This document shows, one piece after another, positions 1-11,383 of a stretch of DNA of 64,000 nt. Each line of letters begins with the position of its first letter. Position 1 is the stretch's first letter. Below the pieces are notes generated by a model. That model did no database searches and was not told the DNA's origin. It saw only the letters and a list, made by a program, of their open reading frames with translations. Position numbers and translations under genes: made by a program. This stretch comes from Lagopus muta (lineage: Eukaryota; Chordata; Aves; Galliformes; Phasianidae), in the NCBI RefSeq assembly GCF_023343835.1, contig NC_064438.1, positions 17,628,077 to 17,692,076 of the forward strand, read 5' to 3'.

Positions 1-2234
1 GGGGCAAAGGCAGACATATTGGAAGAAGTCAGTTTCTGTTCTCTGTGCAAAATAAGGCTTAATCTCTGAAATAGTTTTGGAGTGGGATGTGAAATTCCTC
101 AAGTTATTTTTAGGTCAGTGTAAAACTTGATTTTGGTGGAACATCATATTAAAAATGTTTCAATAATGTCATTTTGAATTTGAGGTCAGGTTTTCCACAA
201 GGTTGTGAATTTGCTTTATTTTAAACTTCACTTTCAAAGATTTCTCAAAAAAAAAAATTCTAAAGGGAATTAGAAATTTATTTCTTAAGGAAATAATATT
301 AAGAGAAATTGATTCCCTCTATATGTAAGTATGTGTATATTCTGCAGTGCCATTTATGAGCACTTCTGCCTGAAAGGAGTTTTATTAGGCTTCTGTACAG
401 TTGAAGAACTGAGGCAGATGGAATCTAAAACAGCAAAACGGCAGCAAAATGTCCTTAACATGGCAAGGAAATTACTCAAAGTTTGAGGGAATTCCTAAAA
501 GAGCCATCTTGGCCAGGCTGTCTTTCTCTGATGTTGTTCATAGAAATGATAAATTTGGAAAGACCACCAAGATCACCTGGTCCGACTGCCAATTCATCCC
601 CGCCATGTCCCTTAGTGCCACATCTCCATGTTTCCTGATCACCTCCAGGGATGGTGACTCCACCAGTTCACTGGGCCAGTATTACAGAGTTCTGGAGAAT
701 TCTGCTTCCGTGAGAGTTTGAGCAGCTGTAGGACTGACCCATGCCTGTCACAGGTTCAACATTACACGTGAGCCTTGGTCTAGTGCTGTTCTCCAAAACA
801 GCAGGCACTCCTTGGCCAGCCCGGAAGCTTACCTGGTGTTAAGTGATACTGGCTTACTTCCAAAGGCGTGAAGCTGTGGTCTTAAATGGCATGAAAACCT
901 CACAGGATCTAGATAAGATCATTTGGATAATAACCTCTGGGAAGCGTTGAGCTCTGTGTACACTGATGGGCCCAGATGAGGTATGAAAATGCAGAGGTAT
1001 GTGTGGAGAAGTGGCTGTGCTCAACTACTGCAGCATACCTGGCACATTCACCCACTGCTTTGAAATGAACTGGCTGCATTTCAGATGCAGTATTTTCATT
1101 TTGCATCTTTGTAAGGCAGTACCACGAAACAGCTCCTAGCAGCAGTATTAAACAACATGTCATTCATTGTCCATATTCCTCACTGTGGATGGAGACTACA
1201 GGCTGCAGGACAGGAGCCCCAGCAGCAAGGGATGTGATCTCTGGGACCCTGACATGCTCTCTTAAGAGACAGTTACATGGTATGGGTACAGTGACGAGGC
1301 TCAGCCAAAAGGCTGGCAGGTTGAAGTTACTCTTGGAATACCAAGAACAGAGCCAGGTTCTGGACCTGATGGTGTCCTCCTCTCTGTGTTCAGCTCTCTT
1401 GCCCTTTCCCTGCCTCTGTTTTTCCTGAACAAGAGGGCAAATGTTTGTGAGCACATCTGTTAATGCTCACTGCGGGAAGCTCCCCTGGGAGCACCACTTC
1501 TGGGTAGTCTTGCCTCTTTCATAATCGCTTATTTATCATACAGTGCTGGTGTATTCCCAGCATCTAAATACATCCTCTGAGAACTTGCTCAGTCTCAGAG
1601 GCAGAGAGACTGATATAGACTGGGATTTTTCACCGTGACTCAAGAAATGCTTTAGAGATGTTTCTTTTCTGGAAGTTGTCCTCATCAAAAACAAAATTTC
1701 AGTGTTTTTAATGATTAAAAAGCCCAAAACCATCACAGGCTTCTTTAGCACTTTGCTCATCTGCAGCTTTAACAATATGATAAGTATTTGGGTTTGAGCA
1801 TGATTATTAGATCCAATGTAACTATTATGATGACTAGATAGATGGAATGAGAATACACAAATGCTTTATTTTGATATCTTTGAGCGAACAATTATACCAA
1901 CAGTACAATACTAGTTAAATCAGTCATATTTTGTGTAGATGAAGAACAGATTTGTTTGGACTTACAAATGGAATTATGTACTGATGAAGACCAACGGTAT
2001 TATTAGTCACATGCAAATATTTAAATAACTTTGGGTGTTTGACTTTCTCAGACCTCTTAAAAGCTGTGTGCATCATTCCGCATGAAGTCATGTGGGCATA
2101 GTAAATGTCCTTTATTTTAGCTTACACAGACAGAAAAGTTGGCTGCTAGCACAGATTCCAGGCACATACCTAGGGCTGATATGACTTCTGAACCTTTATA
2201 AAACATCAAAATAACTGTCAACCTGTTGTTTCAG
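1..2234 (+). other. ANO1: ANO1 intron upstream of the first exon in the window
   Basis: No ANO1 exon is visible here. The coding exon that should precede position 2235 (TM2, ending in a Met-Ala-Leu-Trp-like stretch) was looked for and not found, so the upstream half of the gene lies outside the window. The stretch is ordinary AT-rich intron with one old CR1 fragment near 538-690. The short open frames in it show no recognisable protein. Confidence 0.75.
538..690 (-). repeat. CR1 LINE fragment (diverged)
   Basis: The text around 553-580 and 600-672 matches the complement of the CR1 3' region: the 'gaaagaccaccaagatca' block, then the 'accatgtccctcagtgcc' and 'cacctccagggatggtgact' blocks in degraded form. 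CR1 is the dominant avian LINE. The ends are approximate because the copy is old. It causes the 90-codon open frame at 449-721, which is not a gene. Confidence 0.75.
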
Positions 2235-2317
2235 CTGCTACCTTTATGGAACACTGGAAGAGAAAGCAGATGCGGCTCAACTACAGGTGGGACCTGACTG
2301 GGTTTGAAGAGGAGGAG
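2235..2317 (+). CDS. ANO1: ANO1 coding exon: end of TM2 and start of first intracellular loop
   Basis: ANO1 (TMEM16A) is the plasma-membrane calcium-activated chloride channel of epithelia, smooth muscle and pacemaker cells. The exon follows an acceptor (ttgtttcag) and ends before gtttgt. Its first two bases complete an alanine codon. The 27 codons after it read [14 protein letters not shown], then [13 protein letters not shown]. This is the cytosolic end of TM2 and the acidic EEEE run implicated in calcium and voltage sensing. Phase is 2 in and 0 out, as needed for either the EAVK micro-exon or the following exon. The donor is weak (gtttgt), which fits regulated splicing. It is the first ANO1 exon in the window; upstream exons are absent. 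Confidence 0.96.
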
Positions 2318-2738
2318 GTTTGTCCCTTCCGTTCTGACTCTTTGTCTTGCTCCGCGGTGCTCTGAGTCCTTCCATGCCCCGAGCCACCAGACCTTGGCCT
2401 GTGGGGTGTTTAAAAGACAGGAAAATCCCTACGTGAACCATAAGATGTTTTTATAGCCAGGCTATGACTAGTATGTATTGTTGCCATAGAAACATAATCG
2501 TATAGCCACAAAATCACGGTTGGTGTTGGGTTTTTTTTTTGGGTTTTGTTTTGTTTTGTTTTTTTGTAAATGTGCAACCAGGTCACACCTAGCAGCATAT
2601 GCATGGAATATATGGCTCATGCGTTACTCCCTGGCTGTTGTCAGGGCACTAACAACCACAGAACTTCGTTCAGCTTGCACTGCTGAAGTGAAATCAGAAA
2701 TGAATGTATCAAACCTGATAAAGTTACAGCATTGTATT

Positions 2739-2762
2739 AAAAAAAAAAAAAAAAAAAAAAAA
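2739..2762 (+). repeat. A24 homopolymer
   Basis: An uninterrupted run of 24 adenines lies in the ANO1 intron. It could be the tail of a retroposed sequence, but the bases before it match no gene or SINE that I recognise, so I call it only a simple repeat. Confidence 0.9.
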
Positions 2763-4082
2763 GGCACTGAAAATTCCACTTGAATGATGCAAGATCAAGC
2801 CATGACTTGACAAATAGTTAAGAAGGTACTGTCAGACGAGTGCTTGTGGCACTGGGGGCATTGGAAGAGATGCAAGTGTTGAGGGGTATTTATTTTGGAT
2901 GCCCCAAAAAAAAAAAAAATCCCTAGTCAGGTTTATGATAAATGTGCTAAGTAGTATGAAAGGAGAAAAAGAGGAGTCTGTATATTTAAGAAAGGGTATT
3001 AAAAATCAATGAATTTCTTGAAGAAAAGGAGATAAAATGCTCAGCTTAGGACCTGCCTTACACCTTTTTGTTTTTAAATTTGCCACTTCACTAACAGTAC
3101 CTGCTTGCCCTGACCGTAGCACAGTGACAGCAGTGCCAGTCTTGCCATGGCCTTGGTCACAATCCGGGGGGACAGGTCCCTTGTGTCACCCCATGCACTG
3201 CAGCATCCCAGCCAGGGCATACAGCTGGCATGGGGCCACTGCCCTGCTTCCTGCCTGTCCAGATTTATTGCTGTTGTTGTTACTAAAAGGAGCACGGCTG
3301 CACTTGTCATATCACAAGCTGTCCTAAGTAGATACACAACAAATATTGTTCCCCTGAAACAAAAGCCTCATAGATTTGACAGGGTGCTGTGCAGCTGGGT
3401 GAGCCTTGGGCAGTTATTGCTCCCCTCACCCCCAGACATTTCTGCTAAATTATCTCCTCTTAATATATTTAGCTCCTCCTTAATATATTTAGGCACACTG
3501 TGCAAGCAGTCACTCTACCATGCGCTTTGCTAGATTATATCTATTCGACTGGGAGAGAATATGGGGCTTTATTTGCTGCATGCTATACTGCCCTTTTATT
3601 TTTGGCAGCTTGCTGATAGCACACATGAAAGTAGAAAGGATTAACTGTATCTTTCCGATGGCCATCTCCTTCACGTCCAAGTTTAGAGCTCTACCAGGCT
3701 AAAACCTTGTGTGGCCAAAGGCAGCAGCTGTTAATAAAATACAGTCTATCCTTTGTTTTGTATAGGCAACTCTAGATAAGTTGTGAAGTTAGCAAGGAAT
3801 TTGAGTCCCTCCTTATTTCTGATTTTGATGAAACTTAAGCTAGTATCACGCTAAGAGCTGGGGTCGAAAGTGGATACTAAAATACAAAGTGTCTCATCTT
3901 CCAGTGTTTTTTAGGGACACCGATGTCATACAGTACCTACAGTAATGTCAGTAGATAGCATGGAACATGAGTGGACTGATCTTGTGTTAGCTTCTACCAT
4001 CCACTGCACCTGTGTTTGTTTCATGTAATTGTGAAAATATAAATCTGCGACAGTTCAGTAATCAATATTTTTTCCCCCTTGT

Positions 4083-4150
4083 TCTTTTTTTTTTTTTCTT
4101 TTCTTTTTTTTTTGTGTGTGTTGTATTTTTTTTTATTTTATTTTTTTTCT
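4083..4150 (+). promoter_or_regulatory. Long pyrimidine-rich tract before the EAVK micro-exon
   Basis: About 68 bases are almost entirely T, with scattered C and one short TG run. The tract ends a dozen bases before the acceptor of the 12-base exon. It is an unusually long polypyrimidine tract. Such tracts bind U2AF and the repressor PTB, and they commonly flank regulated micro-exons. Regulation here is inferred, not shown. Confidence 0.55.
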
Positions 4151-4162
4151 GGTTTCCTGAAG

Positions 4163-4174
4163 GAGGCAGTCAAG
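4163..4174 (+). CDS. ANO1: ANO1 alternative micro-exon (segment c, EAVK)
   Basis: A 12-base exon reads GAG GCA GTC AAG, which is Glu-Ala-Val-Lys. It sits between an acceptor (tttcctgaag) and a weak donor (gtttgg). It is identical in residues to mammalian segment c, the four-residue insert in the first intracellular loop whose skipping changes calcium sensitivity and voltage gating. It falls between the exon ending in EEEE and the exon starting A-HPRAEYEAK, exactly where the mammalian protein has EEEE-EAVK-DHPRAEYEAR. It is too short for gene finders, but position, phase, residues and the adjoining T-rich tract agree. Inclusion in mRNA needs transcript data. Confidence 0.88.
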
Positions 4175-5000
4175 GTTTGGAAAACATTTTTTAAAAAATT
4201 GCTCCTACCTTTTTTATTACATGTCCACTGATGAATGCCATCTTTTGATCTCCACCTCTTCTTTTTTTGAGCATCAGATTTCCCTTACAGCTCCCACTGA
4301 TTGCTTTTCCTTTACACCCTCCCCCTCTCCACTTGCTCAGACATTTTTCAGATCCATTCTGTTTTCCATCCAATGCATACCTCTGAATTCTGCATCTTTT
4401 GTGAATGCGTAATTATTGTCAATTCTGAAGCCATGAATCTTTCTGAATCTTTTGGCTGTCTCTTACTTCTGAGTGTTTCCTACTCCCTCTCCTGCAATGG
4501 CTAACTGTGTGGATTTTGTCGAGACAGGATTACGGGAAGACCCCAGATGACGATTTTCTGGGATCCCAAAACAATGGGTTTTGCATATTTACAACAAATA
4601 AGTGTTTCTTTCAAGAACTGAGAGTCACTGAATGCAAAATTAGCATGCAAAATCTAATTGTCATCACAAGGACAGGTCACTGAAATCCAAGTACAATGTC
4701 ACGCAGTTTGAACCTGTCTGCAGGACATCCTGTGTTCTCTTAAGAATTAAATATAATGTACACAGGGCTATAGGCAAATCATGACTGCAAGTCAATCTGC
4801 TGCTTTACAACTGCAAATCATACAGCATTTAACATCTGGTTAAATGTATAATGAACTATCAATTGAGATAATGTATTGAGTGAATTAGAATTCAATTACA
4901 AAACAGAGGTTATTGGGAAATTGACCTGCAAATGGTTCATACTTAGCTGATGCTGAAAACAGATGACTTGGCTTTTTATTCAATATGACTTATTTCACAG

Positions 5001-5072
5001 GCTCATCCCAGAGCAGAATACGAAGCAAAAGTTTTAGAAAAATCACTGAGGAAAGAACACAAACATAAAGAG
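5001..5072 (+). CDS. ANO1: ANO1 coding exon: first intracellular loop
   Basis: This is a 72-base exon of 24 whole codons between tatttcacag and gtatgg. It reads AHPRAEYEAKVLEKSL then RKEHKHKE, close to the mammalian loop segment that starts DHPRAEYEAR. The helix is charged and cytosolic, joining TM2 to TM3. Phase is 0 at both ends, so segment c before it and segment d after it can each be skipped without a frameshift. Confidence 0.95.
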
Positions 5073-5180
5073 GTATGGTAAAAATATTAATTTTTTTCAT
5101 CTATTAAAAAAGCTTTGATAAAGGCCATTTATAGCAGGCACTGACTCACAACCAGGAAAAAAAATAAATAGGTTACAGTG

Positions 5181-5217
5181 ATAATAATAATAGTAATAAT
5201 AATAATAATAATAATAA
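5181..5217 (+). repeat. (AAT)n microsatellite
   Basis: About 12 copies of ATA/AAT with one interruption lie in the ANO1 intron just downstream of the 5001-5072 exon. It is a simple length-variable repeat with no evident function. Confidence 0.9.
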
Positions 5218-6867
5218 AACAAAGAATAAAAAATAAAACAGAAAAACTGTAGATAGCATTTAAATTCCAGATGTTTTCAGCCCTGGTATACATGTGTACT
5301 CTCATACTTAAGACCCAAATAAGCCTAGAAATGCTTTCATTGGTGTGGTCAGACATGGAAGTGTGGTTTAAGAAATCTTGTCTGATTGAAGGGGCTGTCC
5401 TGTTAGGCTAACCAATACAACTTGAGAAAAATAGAACAAAACGTCTTATTCTTTGCTATTACAAGTGCCTCAGGAGAGGTTCACTGTCTTGTAAGCATCC
5501 ATCCTCCTGCCAGCAGGTCAACTTGCGGGGCTGAAATCTGGTGCTTCTCATACAGAGGTTTTGGCTATGTGGGGAAGCCTCTGGGATTGTTGTGGCTGCC
5601 TTAGGGAAGCCCCTGGGAGCCCTAACATCTGCTTTTGCCTATTTGCTGATAGTGTAGGTCAGGCAAGGCACTGCTTTAACACTGCTCTTAGAAGATAAAT
5701 GTCCTGCTGCTGAGCTGGGATCTGACTGTGCTTTAGGTCTTGGGACTGTTTTGTAAATAAAAATATTTCTAGAGCATTAGTTGGGAGCACTAACACCAGT
5801 TTTCTTGCCCAGTTCCAGCTTTGATATTAACTTTCTGCCTTTTAAAACCATAACTTCCATTATATTTCACCGGATAAGGTATTGCTCACTTTTGCTTTTA
5901 CCTTGCTCTTGACACTGATGTGAATAAGGTGCTGCCAGCCATCCTGGAGTGCATATCACCCGCAGCCAGTACAGTTCCTTTGAACAGCTTAAGTACTGCT
6001 GGACCCCTTTTTCAGGATGCTGATGTCAATACGTTCTAGTTAATGGAGGGGGTGCAGCATGAAAGTTGTCTTGTGCAATGTAGAATACCTGATTTAAATC
6101 CCTAGCAGGAGAAAAAGAATTCATATTGCTGCCTTCCTACGTAAACATTTGCATATAGACTTTGTTGAATTCTACCATAAATATGCAACTCACTGTTCCT
6201 TTTGGTATATTAGGAATTCAGATCCTGAATGTGGAAGATTAGGATAATCGGATAATTAATCGTAACCTCGAAATATCAGAGAAGGAAAGCTGAGCAATAA
6301 AGAGAGAGGTTTTTTTTAACCAGACTATTTATAACTTCTTGGGCTGCATTCAATATGGATGTTGCTAATTTGGGAAACGTGAGAAAAGAAGTTTTTTTCT
6401 GAAAGACTTGGTAATTATCTTTCATTGGGATCTGGAGTGTTCGGGTTCAAATTCAACAGTTGAATGTCAACTCATAAATTTTGTTAAATGAAAACTATCT
6501 AATGTCAACCCAGAACTTGCTCACATTTTTTCAAAAGAAGTCTGATTAAAAAAAATTACATACATGTTTCTGAAAGGAGAAACACTTTGGACATCCTTTA
6601 CACATCATAAAGGAACAAGAATGGCATAATCCTAAATTAAAAATGAGAAATTCTTTGCAGGACAGTTTGACCTATCCCAAGATTTAGGACAAAAGTTTGT
6701 GCTTTGCTGTTATTTTTTTATTAACCTTAGGCTGCAACACAAACAGAGCGCTCACTTGTGGCTAAACTGCAGTGCATACAGTTAGTAGAGACTGTAGAGA
6801 TGAATTTAGCAGTGCTTTGTAATGCTGTATTGCCCGATCCTTTTTTGTTTCCTTTAATTGCCATCAG

Positions 6868-6945
6868 AAGCATCGGTATTTTCCAGAAGAGGCAGCAAAC
6901 AAATGGAGACAAAGAGTTAAGACAGTCATGGCTGGGGTGAAATTG
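6868..6945 (+). CDS. ANO1: ANO1 alternative exon (segment d)
   Basis: The 78-base exon gives 26 codons starting KHRYFPEEAANKW and ending VKTVMAGVKL. The human segment d is also 26 residues and shares the PEE, NKW, QRVKT and MAGVKL blocks. The acceptor is ccatcag. The donor is gttctt, a poor match to the consensus, consistent with this being an alternatively used exon in mammals. Segment d lies in the cytosolic loop before TM3, and its inclusion tunes channel gating. Both ends are phase 0. Confidence 0.93.
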
Positions 6946-8043
6946 GTTCTTTTTATTCAAACTTATGAGGAAGCTCAAATTATGTGTAATTATGGAAGAC
7001 ACAAATCAATTATTTTTGGCTGTTGAACTCTTGTTTAATATTCACATTCAGTTTTGGGTTTCTTTTCCTTCCTCCCCGGTTTCCTTCAGCACTCTTTTAG
7101 CCACTGTTTCTATGCATCCGGAATGGCACTGCATGGCTAACCTTAGGGGTACTGTGCTGGATTGAGGTTATGTTTTGCAGTGGAGCATGGGCTGTGTGTT
7201 GAGAGAGTTGCTTGCACTTCCTTAAGGCAACGTGCATGGAATAGAAATAGAATTTTGAGTAATATTTTTATGTCCGTTAAAATGTGTGCGTCATCTTCTG
7301 TAATGCTACTTTGTTGTTTATTTTCTGGTGTTTAAAAACAATTCCCGACATGAAAGTTCATGAAAGACTTGATGAGCAATATTGCTCTAAATGAAATCTT
7401 CATCCCCAAATTCACTGTGGCAGAGTTACTAGATGGTTGATGGGATTTAGGATAGTCTGCAGACCATCTCTACTACACATGTGCATCTTAACTCCCAGTA
7501 GCCTGGTCCATCAGATACCACATGGACGGTCACGTAGTTAAAACTTGCTACTATTGAAGCAAATTGAGGTTGGTCACATCACAGAGCAAGAACTTCCCTG
7601 TCAACTGTGTGCTCATCCTGAAGCTTTTTGGTACAGTCTGTATTTCAGTGGCACCAGTTGGGTAAATGCAAAGCTGCAAATACAGACTGGAGATGGAGAA
7701 GGAAAGAAGAGGAAGGATTTTTCCAGGGAAGGGAAAATAAAATATTTAACAGTGGGAGAGATCTTACATCATGGTTTATGACAGGCTATTTGCATGCTTC
7801 CTCCAAAAAGTACACAGAAAAATCTGTTTTATTTATATCCGCAATGCAGGCACTTGACCAATTTGAACCTAGATAGTAAACAATTTGCCTGTGTGGAATT
7901 GTAACTGTAAACACTGTGTCTTTGCATCTGCTAACTGGGTGTGTATTTGTTAGCCTTTATTTTCCCTCTGTGTTTTTGTCACATGCACAAAATTACATGA
8001 TCTATCTTTAGTAAATGTACCCTTTCCCCTCCCCAAATTTTAG

Positions 8044-8118
8044 ACGGATAAAGAGAAGCTGACATGGAAGGATCGTTTTCCAGCCTACTTGACCAATTTT
8101 GTTGGCATTATCTTCATG
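8044..8118 (+). CDS. ANO1: ANO1 coding exon: start of TM3
   Basis: The 75-base, 25-codon exon lies between ccaaattttag and gtaagc. It reads [16 protein letters not shown] then TNFVGIIFM, the family's conserved approach to TM3 (human [18 protein letters not shown]). The hydrophobic tail runs on into the next exon to complete TM3. It is phase 0 in and out. Confidence 0.96.
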
Positions 8119-8856
8119 GTAAGCATCACTTGGCGAAGCCTGAAATTTATGTTACTGAGTGATCAGAAAGAACAGAAGAGATAAGAATGCTGATAAAACC
8201 ATTTGTCAGATTAATGTGGTTCTCAACAACTTTTTCCCAGCAAAAACATTCAAACATTTTAGTTTTTTGTAACTTAAAAACTTTTACAGAAATTGAAGTG
8301 CTTGAAGTACTACTTTAGCACTGCTCTTGGAAGTGGAAGTACTACTCTTTCCACTGAAGAAATAAGTATGTCTGAACATGGTAAGGGAAAAATGAGGGCA
8401 TGGAGGTGGGGATTACCACCATGATCGATGGGACAAAGCTTAAAACACACAGAAAATGCTCTTGGGAAGTGCTCAGGAAGGAGAGAATGGCATATTTCTT
8501 CTTCTTTTTTCTTTTTTCTTTTTTTTTTTTTCCCCAGTTGTTAATAAGCCATCATCATTTAAAACAAATTTTGAAGGAAATAATAATTCAAGACAGAGCG
8601 GCAGTTGGATAAAAGCTTTTAAGTCCTTTCCAAAGGTATAATACACCAGGCTGACTTAATTGATATATTTCTGGAGATTTTGATGATCAAATGACAAGTA
8701 AAATCGAATCTGTTCTTACAGTGACTAGGAGCCTTAACACAATTTCTGGGTTTGGGGTATGGCCCATAGACCTCATGTGTAAGGCCATGGCTAGGTCTTA
8801 TGCCAAGTGTTTACAGTTACATCTTTTGTAAGGGGCTGTGCTGCTCTTACTTGCAG

Positions 8857-9058
8857 GTGGGGCTGACATTCGCTATAGTGTTTGGAGTCATAATATACAG
8901 AATCTCCACTGCTGCAGCACTGGCAATCAGCGCAACCCCATCGGGCCGGTCCAGCGTCAGGGTCACTGTCACTGCCACCGCTGTCATCATCAATTTGGTT
9001 GTCATCATCTTCCTGGATGAAGTATATGGCTGCATAGCAAGGTGGCTAACTCAGATCG
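8857..9058 (+). CDS. ANO1: ANO1 coding exon: TM3 and TM4
   Basis: This 202-base exon follows cttacttgcag and ends before gtaggt. It encodes [16 protein letters not shown] (rest of TM3), an extracellular linker, then [16 protein letters not shown] and [15 protein letters not shown] (TM4). TM4 lines the chloride pore in known TMEM16A structures. The linker is the least conserved part against human. It ends with the first base of a Glu codon, completed by the next exon. Confidence 0.97.
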
Positions 9059-9722
9059 GTAGGTGCAAGTCCTCAGGTGGTCTTTATTGGAGCAGTTATA
9101 AATGAGAATACTGGATGGACTGCATTGCGTGGTTAACTTCAAACTAGTGAGCAAACCCAGGGAATTCGAGTGGGTGACCTGAGTTCTCACTAGTCACAAA
9201 TACCAAAGCTTAGATGGATTCAGCTTTAAAGTCTAATTGCTAATCCAGTTATGTGTGACAGAGATGCAGCTAAATTCCTGTACCTACTCTTGACATTGAC
9301 TCTTCTCTATCACACAGTTACTGCTTTCTTTTTTCTTGCTTATTTGGCATGAGAGATTTCAAGTAATGGAAAACTGTGGATGCAAAGAAAAACAAGGCAG
9401 AAAAATAAAATGATTCCAAAAAGCATGATTGATGAAAGGTCCAGAATTCTTTTCAGTTAAGTTCTCCATCCTGCAAATGATTATCATGAAGGTCAGCCGG
9501 ATGTGACAGTTGCAACTCCAGATGCTGGAGTTGTTGCAATGAAGCTGAACAGGAGGATTTCAGAGGGCTTACCACTGACCTCCCTGAGGGCCATCTTACT
9601 TTACCTTTCTTTGTTTAAAAGGTGGCTGAGAATGCTTTCTAAAGTCCGTATTTATTAGGTCATGTATTGTTCCAGGTCAGGCAGTTTCTTAATGTTTCTT
9701 ACATGTGTCCCATTGGTTCCAG

Positions 9723-9834
9723 AGGTTCCAAAAACTGACAAGAACTTTGAAGAGCGTTTGATCTTTAAGGCTTTTCTTCTGAAATTTGTCAATGCCTACA
9801 CACCCATCTTCTATGTTGCTTTCTTCAAAGGCCG
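9723..9834 (+). CDS. ANO1: ANO1 coding exon: TM5
   Basis: The 112-base exon lies between cattggttccag and gtaggt. After finishing the split Glu codon it reads [20 protein letters not shown] then [18 protein letters not shown]5 carries basic pore residues in this family. The last two bases start an Arg codon. Conservation with human is near-complete apart from the N-terminal linker and a Ser to Ala change. Confidence 0.97.
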
Positions 9835-10507
9835 GTAGGTAACAAAAAAGTCTGTTCAGAGTTTTGGTTCATTGCTTGAAACAGCAGAAGTAGGCTTAAG
9901 ACTTGGGTGATAAGGAAGATTCCTTGGGGTGGGTGACAGTAAAGATACCACGGGACATGTTCTGGTTAAGACAACAGCAATGAGGTTCGGTGCCTATGGG
10001 TAGTCAGGTTCTGGCTCTAGTATGATTTCTTAGTGAGAGAGCAATGCTGAGGTGTCATGGGGTGCTGGGCAGCAGGCAGCTCGCCTGGGGAACAAGGCTG
10101 AGGTGGACAGCTGGTGCTCAGCCTGCACAGCTTATTGCCTCCCCTCTTCTAACCTTACCTCACTAATTTACTTTCAAATGTTTCTTCCCTGTCCCTCTCA
10201 TTTTGTTTTACGTTTGTTTTTTCTCCTTTTTAATATACCTTATAGGATTTCTGCCAAGATGTACCTATACTGTTGTAGGGCATGTGGCTTGCATTTGTAC
10301 TGAGCTGCTCACTCAGTTCATAGGACTTATTTCTTGAAACAAAAACTGAGAAACTTCTAAGATGGATTGATTTCCTTCTTTTTTCTAGAACTGGTCTTTA
10401 AGTGACCCTGCTCAATGACATAGCATTTCACACAAGTTACTTTAGGAATCAAATACTAGAAGTATGAAATCGATGTGAAGTTCTTAATTCTAACTTTTGC
10501 ACTCTAG

Positions 10508-10565
10508 GTTTGTTGGACGTCCAGGAGACTACGTCTACATTTTCCATTCTTTCCGAATGGAAGAG
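10508..10565 (+). CDS. ANO1: ANO1 coding exon: TM5-TM6 extracellular loop
   Basis: A 58-base exon after cactctag finishes an Arg codon and encodes [19 protein letters not shown], one residue off the human loop (His for Arg). It ends before gtaatt in phase 0. The loop is part of the extracellular cap between TM5 and TM6. Confidence 0.96.
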
Positions 10566-10673
10566 GTAATTCTATTTCACCCTACCTGTGCTCACACCAC
10601 GTGTGAGCTCCCTCTTCCCTTGTCACAAAGGTGGAACAGGTGTCCTGATTTCCCTTCCCTCTGTCTGCTGCAG

Positions 10674-10774
10674 TGTGCACCGGGTGGCTGCCTGATGGAG
10701 CTGTGCATCCAGCTGAGCATCATCATGTTGGGCAAGCAGCTGATTCAAAACAATTTATTTGAGATTGGCATCCC
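10674..10774 (+). CDS. ANO1: ANO1 coding exon: TM6 with calcium-site residues
   Basis: The 101-base exon lies between gtctgctgcag and gtaagt. It encodes [20 protein letters not shown] then [16 protein letters not shown]6 is the gating helix of TMEM16A. The Asn and Glu in QNNLFE correspond to N650 and E654 of the mouse channel, two of the calcium ligands, and the Lys of GKQ corresponds to K645. The Cys residues at the start sit in the extracellular cap. It ends with two bases of a Pro codon. Confidence 0.97.
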
Positions 10775-11237
10775 GTAAGTAGCAACAATTTTTTTCTCTC
10801 TCAAACACATCTTTTGCAGCGTATCCAATAAACTGTGTGTTCACAGCCCCTTGATATGAATGTGGTTTGCAGGCTACCTGCAAGTACTGTGCAGTGAGCC
10901 TCTATCTGCCATACAGCAAGTGCTGTGTCCTTGCTGTCCTGCAGCTGCACCAGCATCGCTGTCATTAAATCTGGCAGAGCACGTCTGAAGAGTTAGGAAA
11001 TCTATTATCTTCTTACCAACTAGCAGTTGGTGCAGTTCCAAACGTGATTCAACCATAACCGTCTGAGTATTGGTACTTCTTTTTAGCATATTGTGCTCTT
11101 GCATAGCTTATATTAAAGTAGATACAGAGCTCATTGTGTCTGTTAATGTAAAAAAACTTACTGTTCCTCCACCCACCTGAAAAGTGGGCATTGTGCACAG
11201 AGTGGCATGCTAACTGGATCGCTTCTATTTTCCCCAG

Positions 11238-11383
11238 AAAAATGAAGAAATTCATAAGATACATGAAATTAAAGCGTCGGCGCTCCTTGGACCATGAAGA
11301 GCACATTAAAAAAAAGCAGCGTTATGAAGTAGACTATAACCTGGAGCCTTTTTCTGGACTTACTCCTGAATATATGGAAATGA
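11238..11383 (+). CDS. ANO1: ANO1 coding exon: TM6-TM7 loop and start of TM7
   Basis: The 146-base exon lies between ttttccccag and gtgagt. After completing Pro it reads KMKKFIRYMKLKRRRS, LDHEEHIKKK, then QRYEVDYNLEPFSGLTPEYM and EM. The two Glu residues in EYME match calcium ligands E702 and E705 of mouse TMEM16A. The loop is more basic than human: RRRS replaces QQSP. The exon ends with one base of an Ile codon. Confidence 0.97.

Noticed and set aside
449-721. 90-codon open frame as a possible gene
   Set aside because: Most of it is a diverged reverse-orientation CR1 fragment.
2701-2762. Processed pseudogene or SINE ending in A24
   Set aside because: The upstream bases match no mRNA or repeat that I recognise, and no flanking direct repeat was seen.
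3147-3533. 128-codon open frame in an ANO1 intron
   Set aside because: No domain or conserved pattern. Several overlapping frames on both strands are also open, so chance is sufficient.
6440-6460. tRNA-like B box (gggttcaaattc)
   Set aside because: No A box, acceptor stem or cloverleaf could be built around it, and no SINE structure follows.
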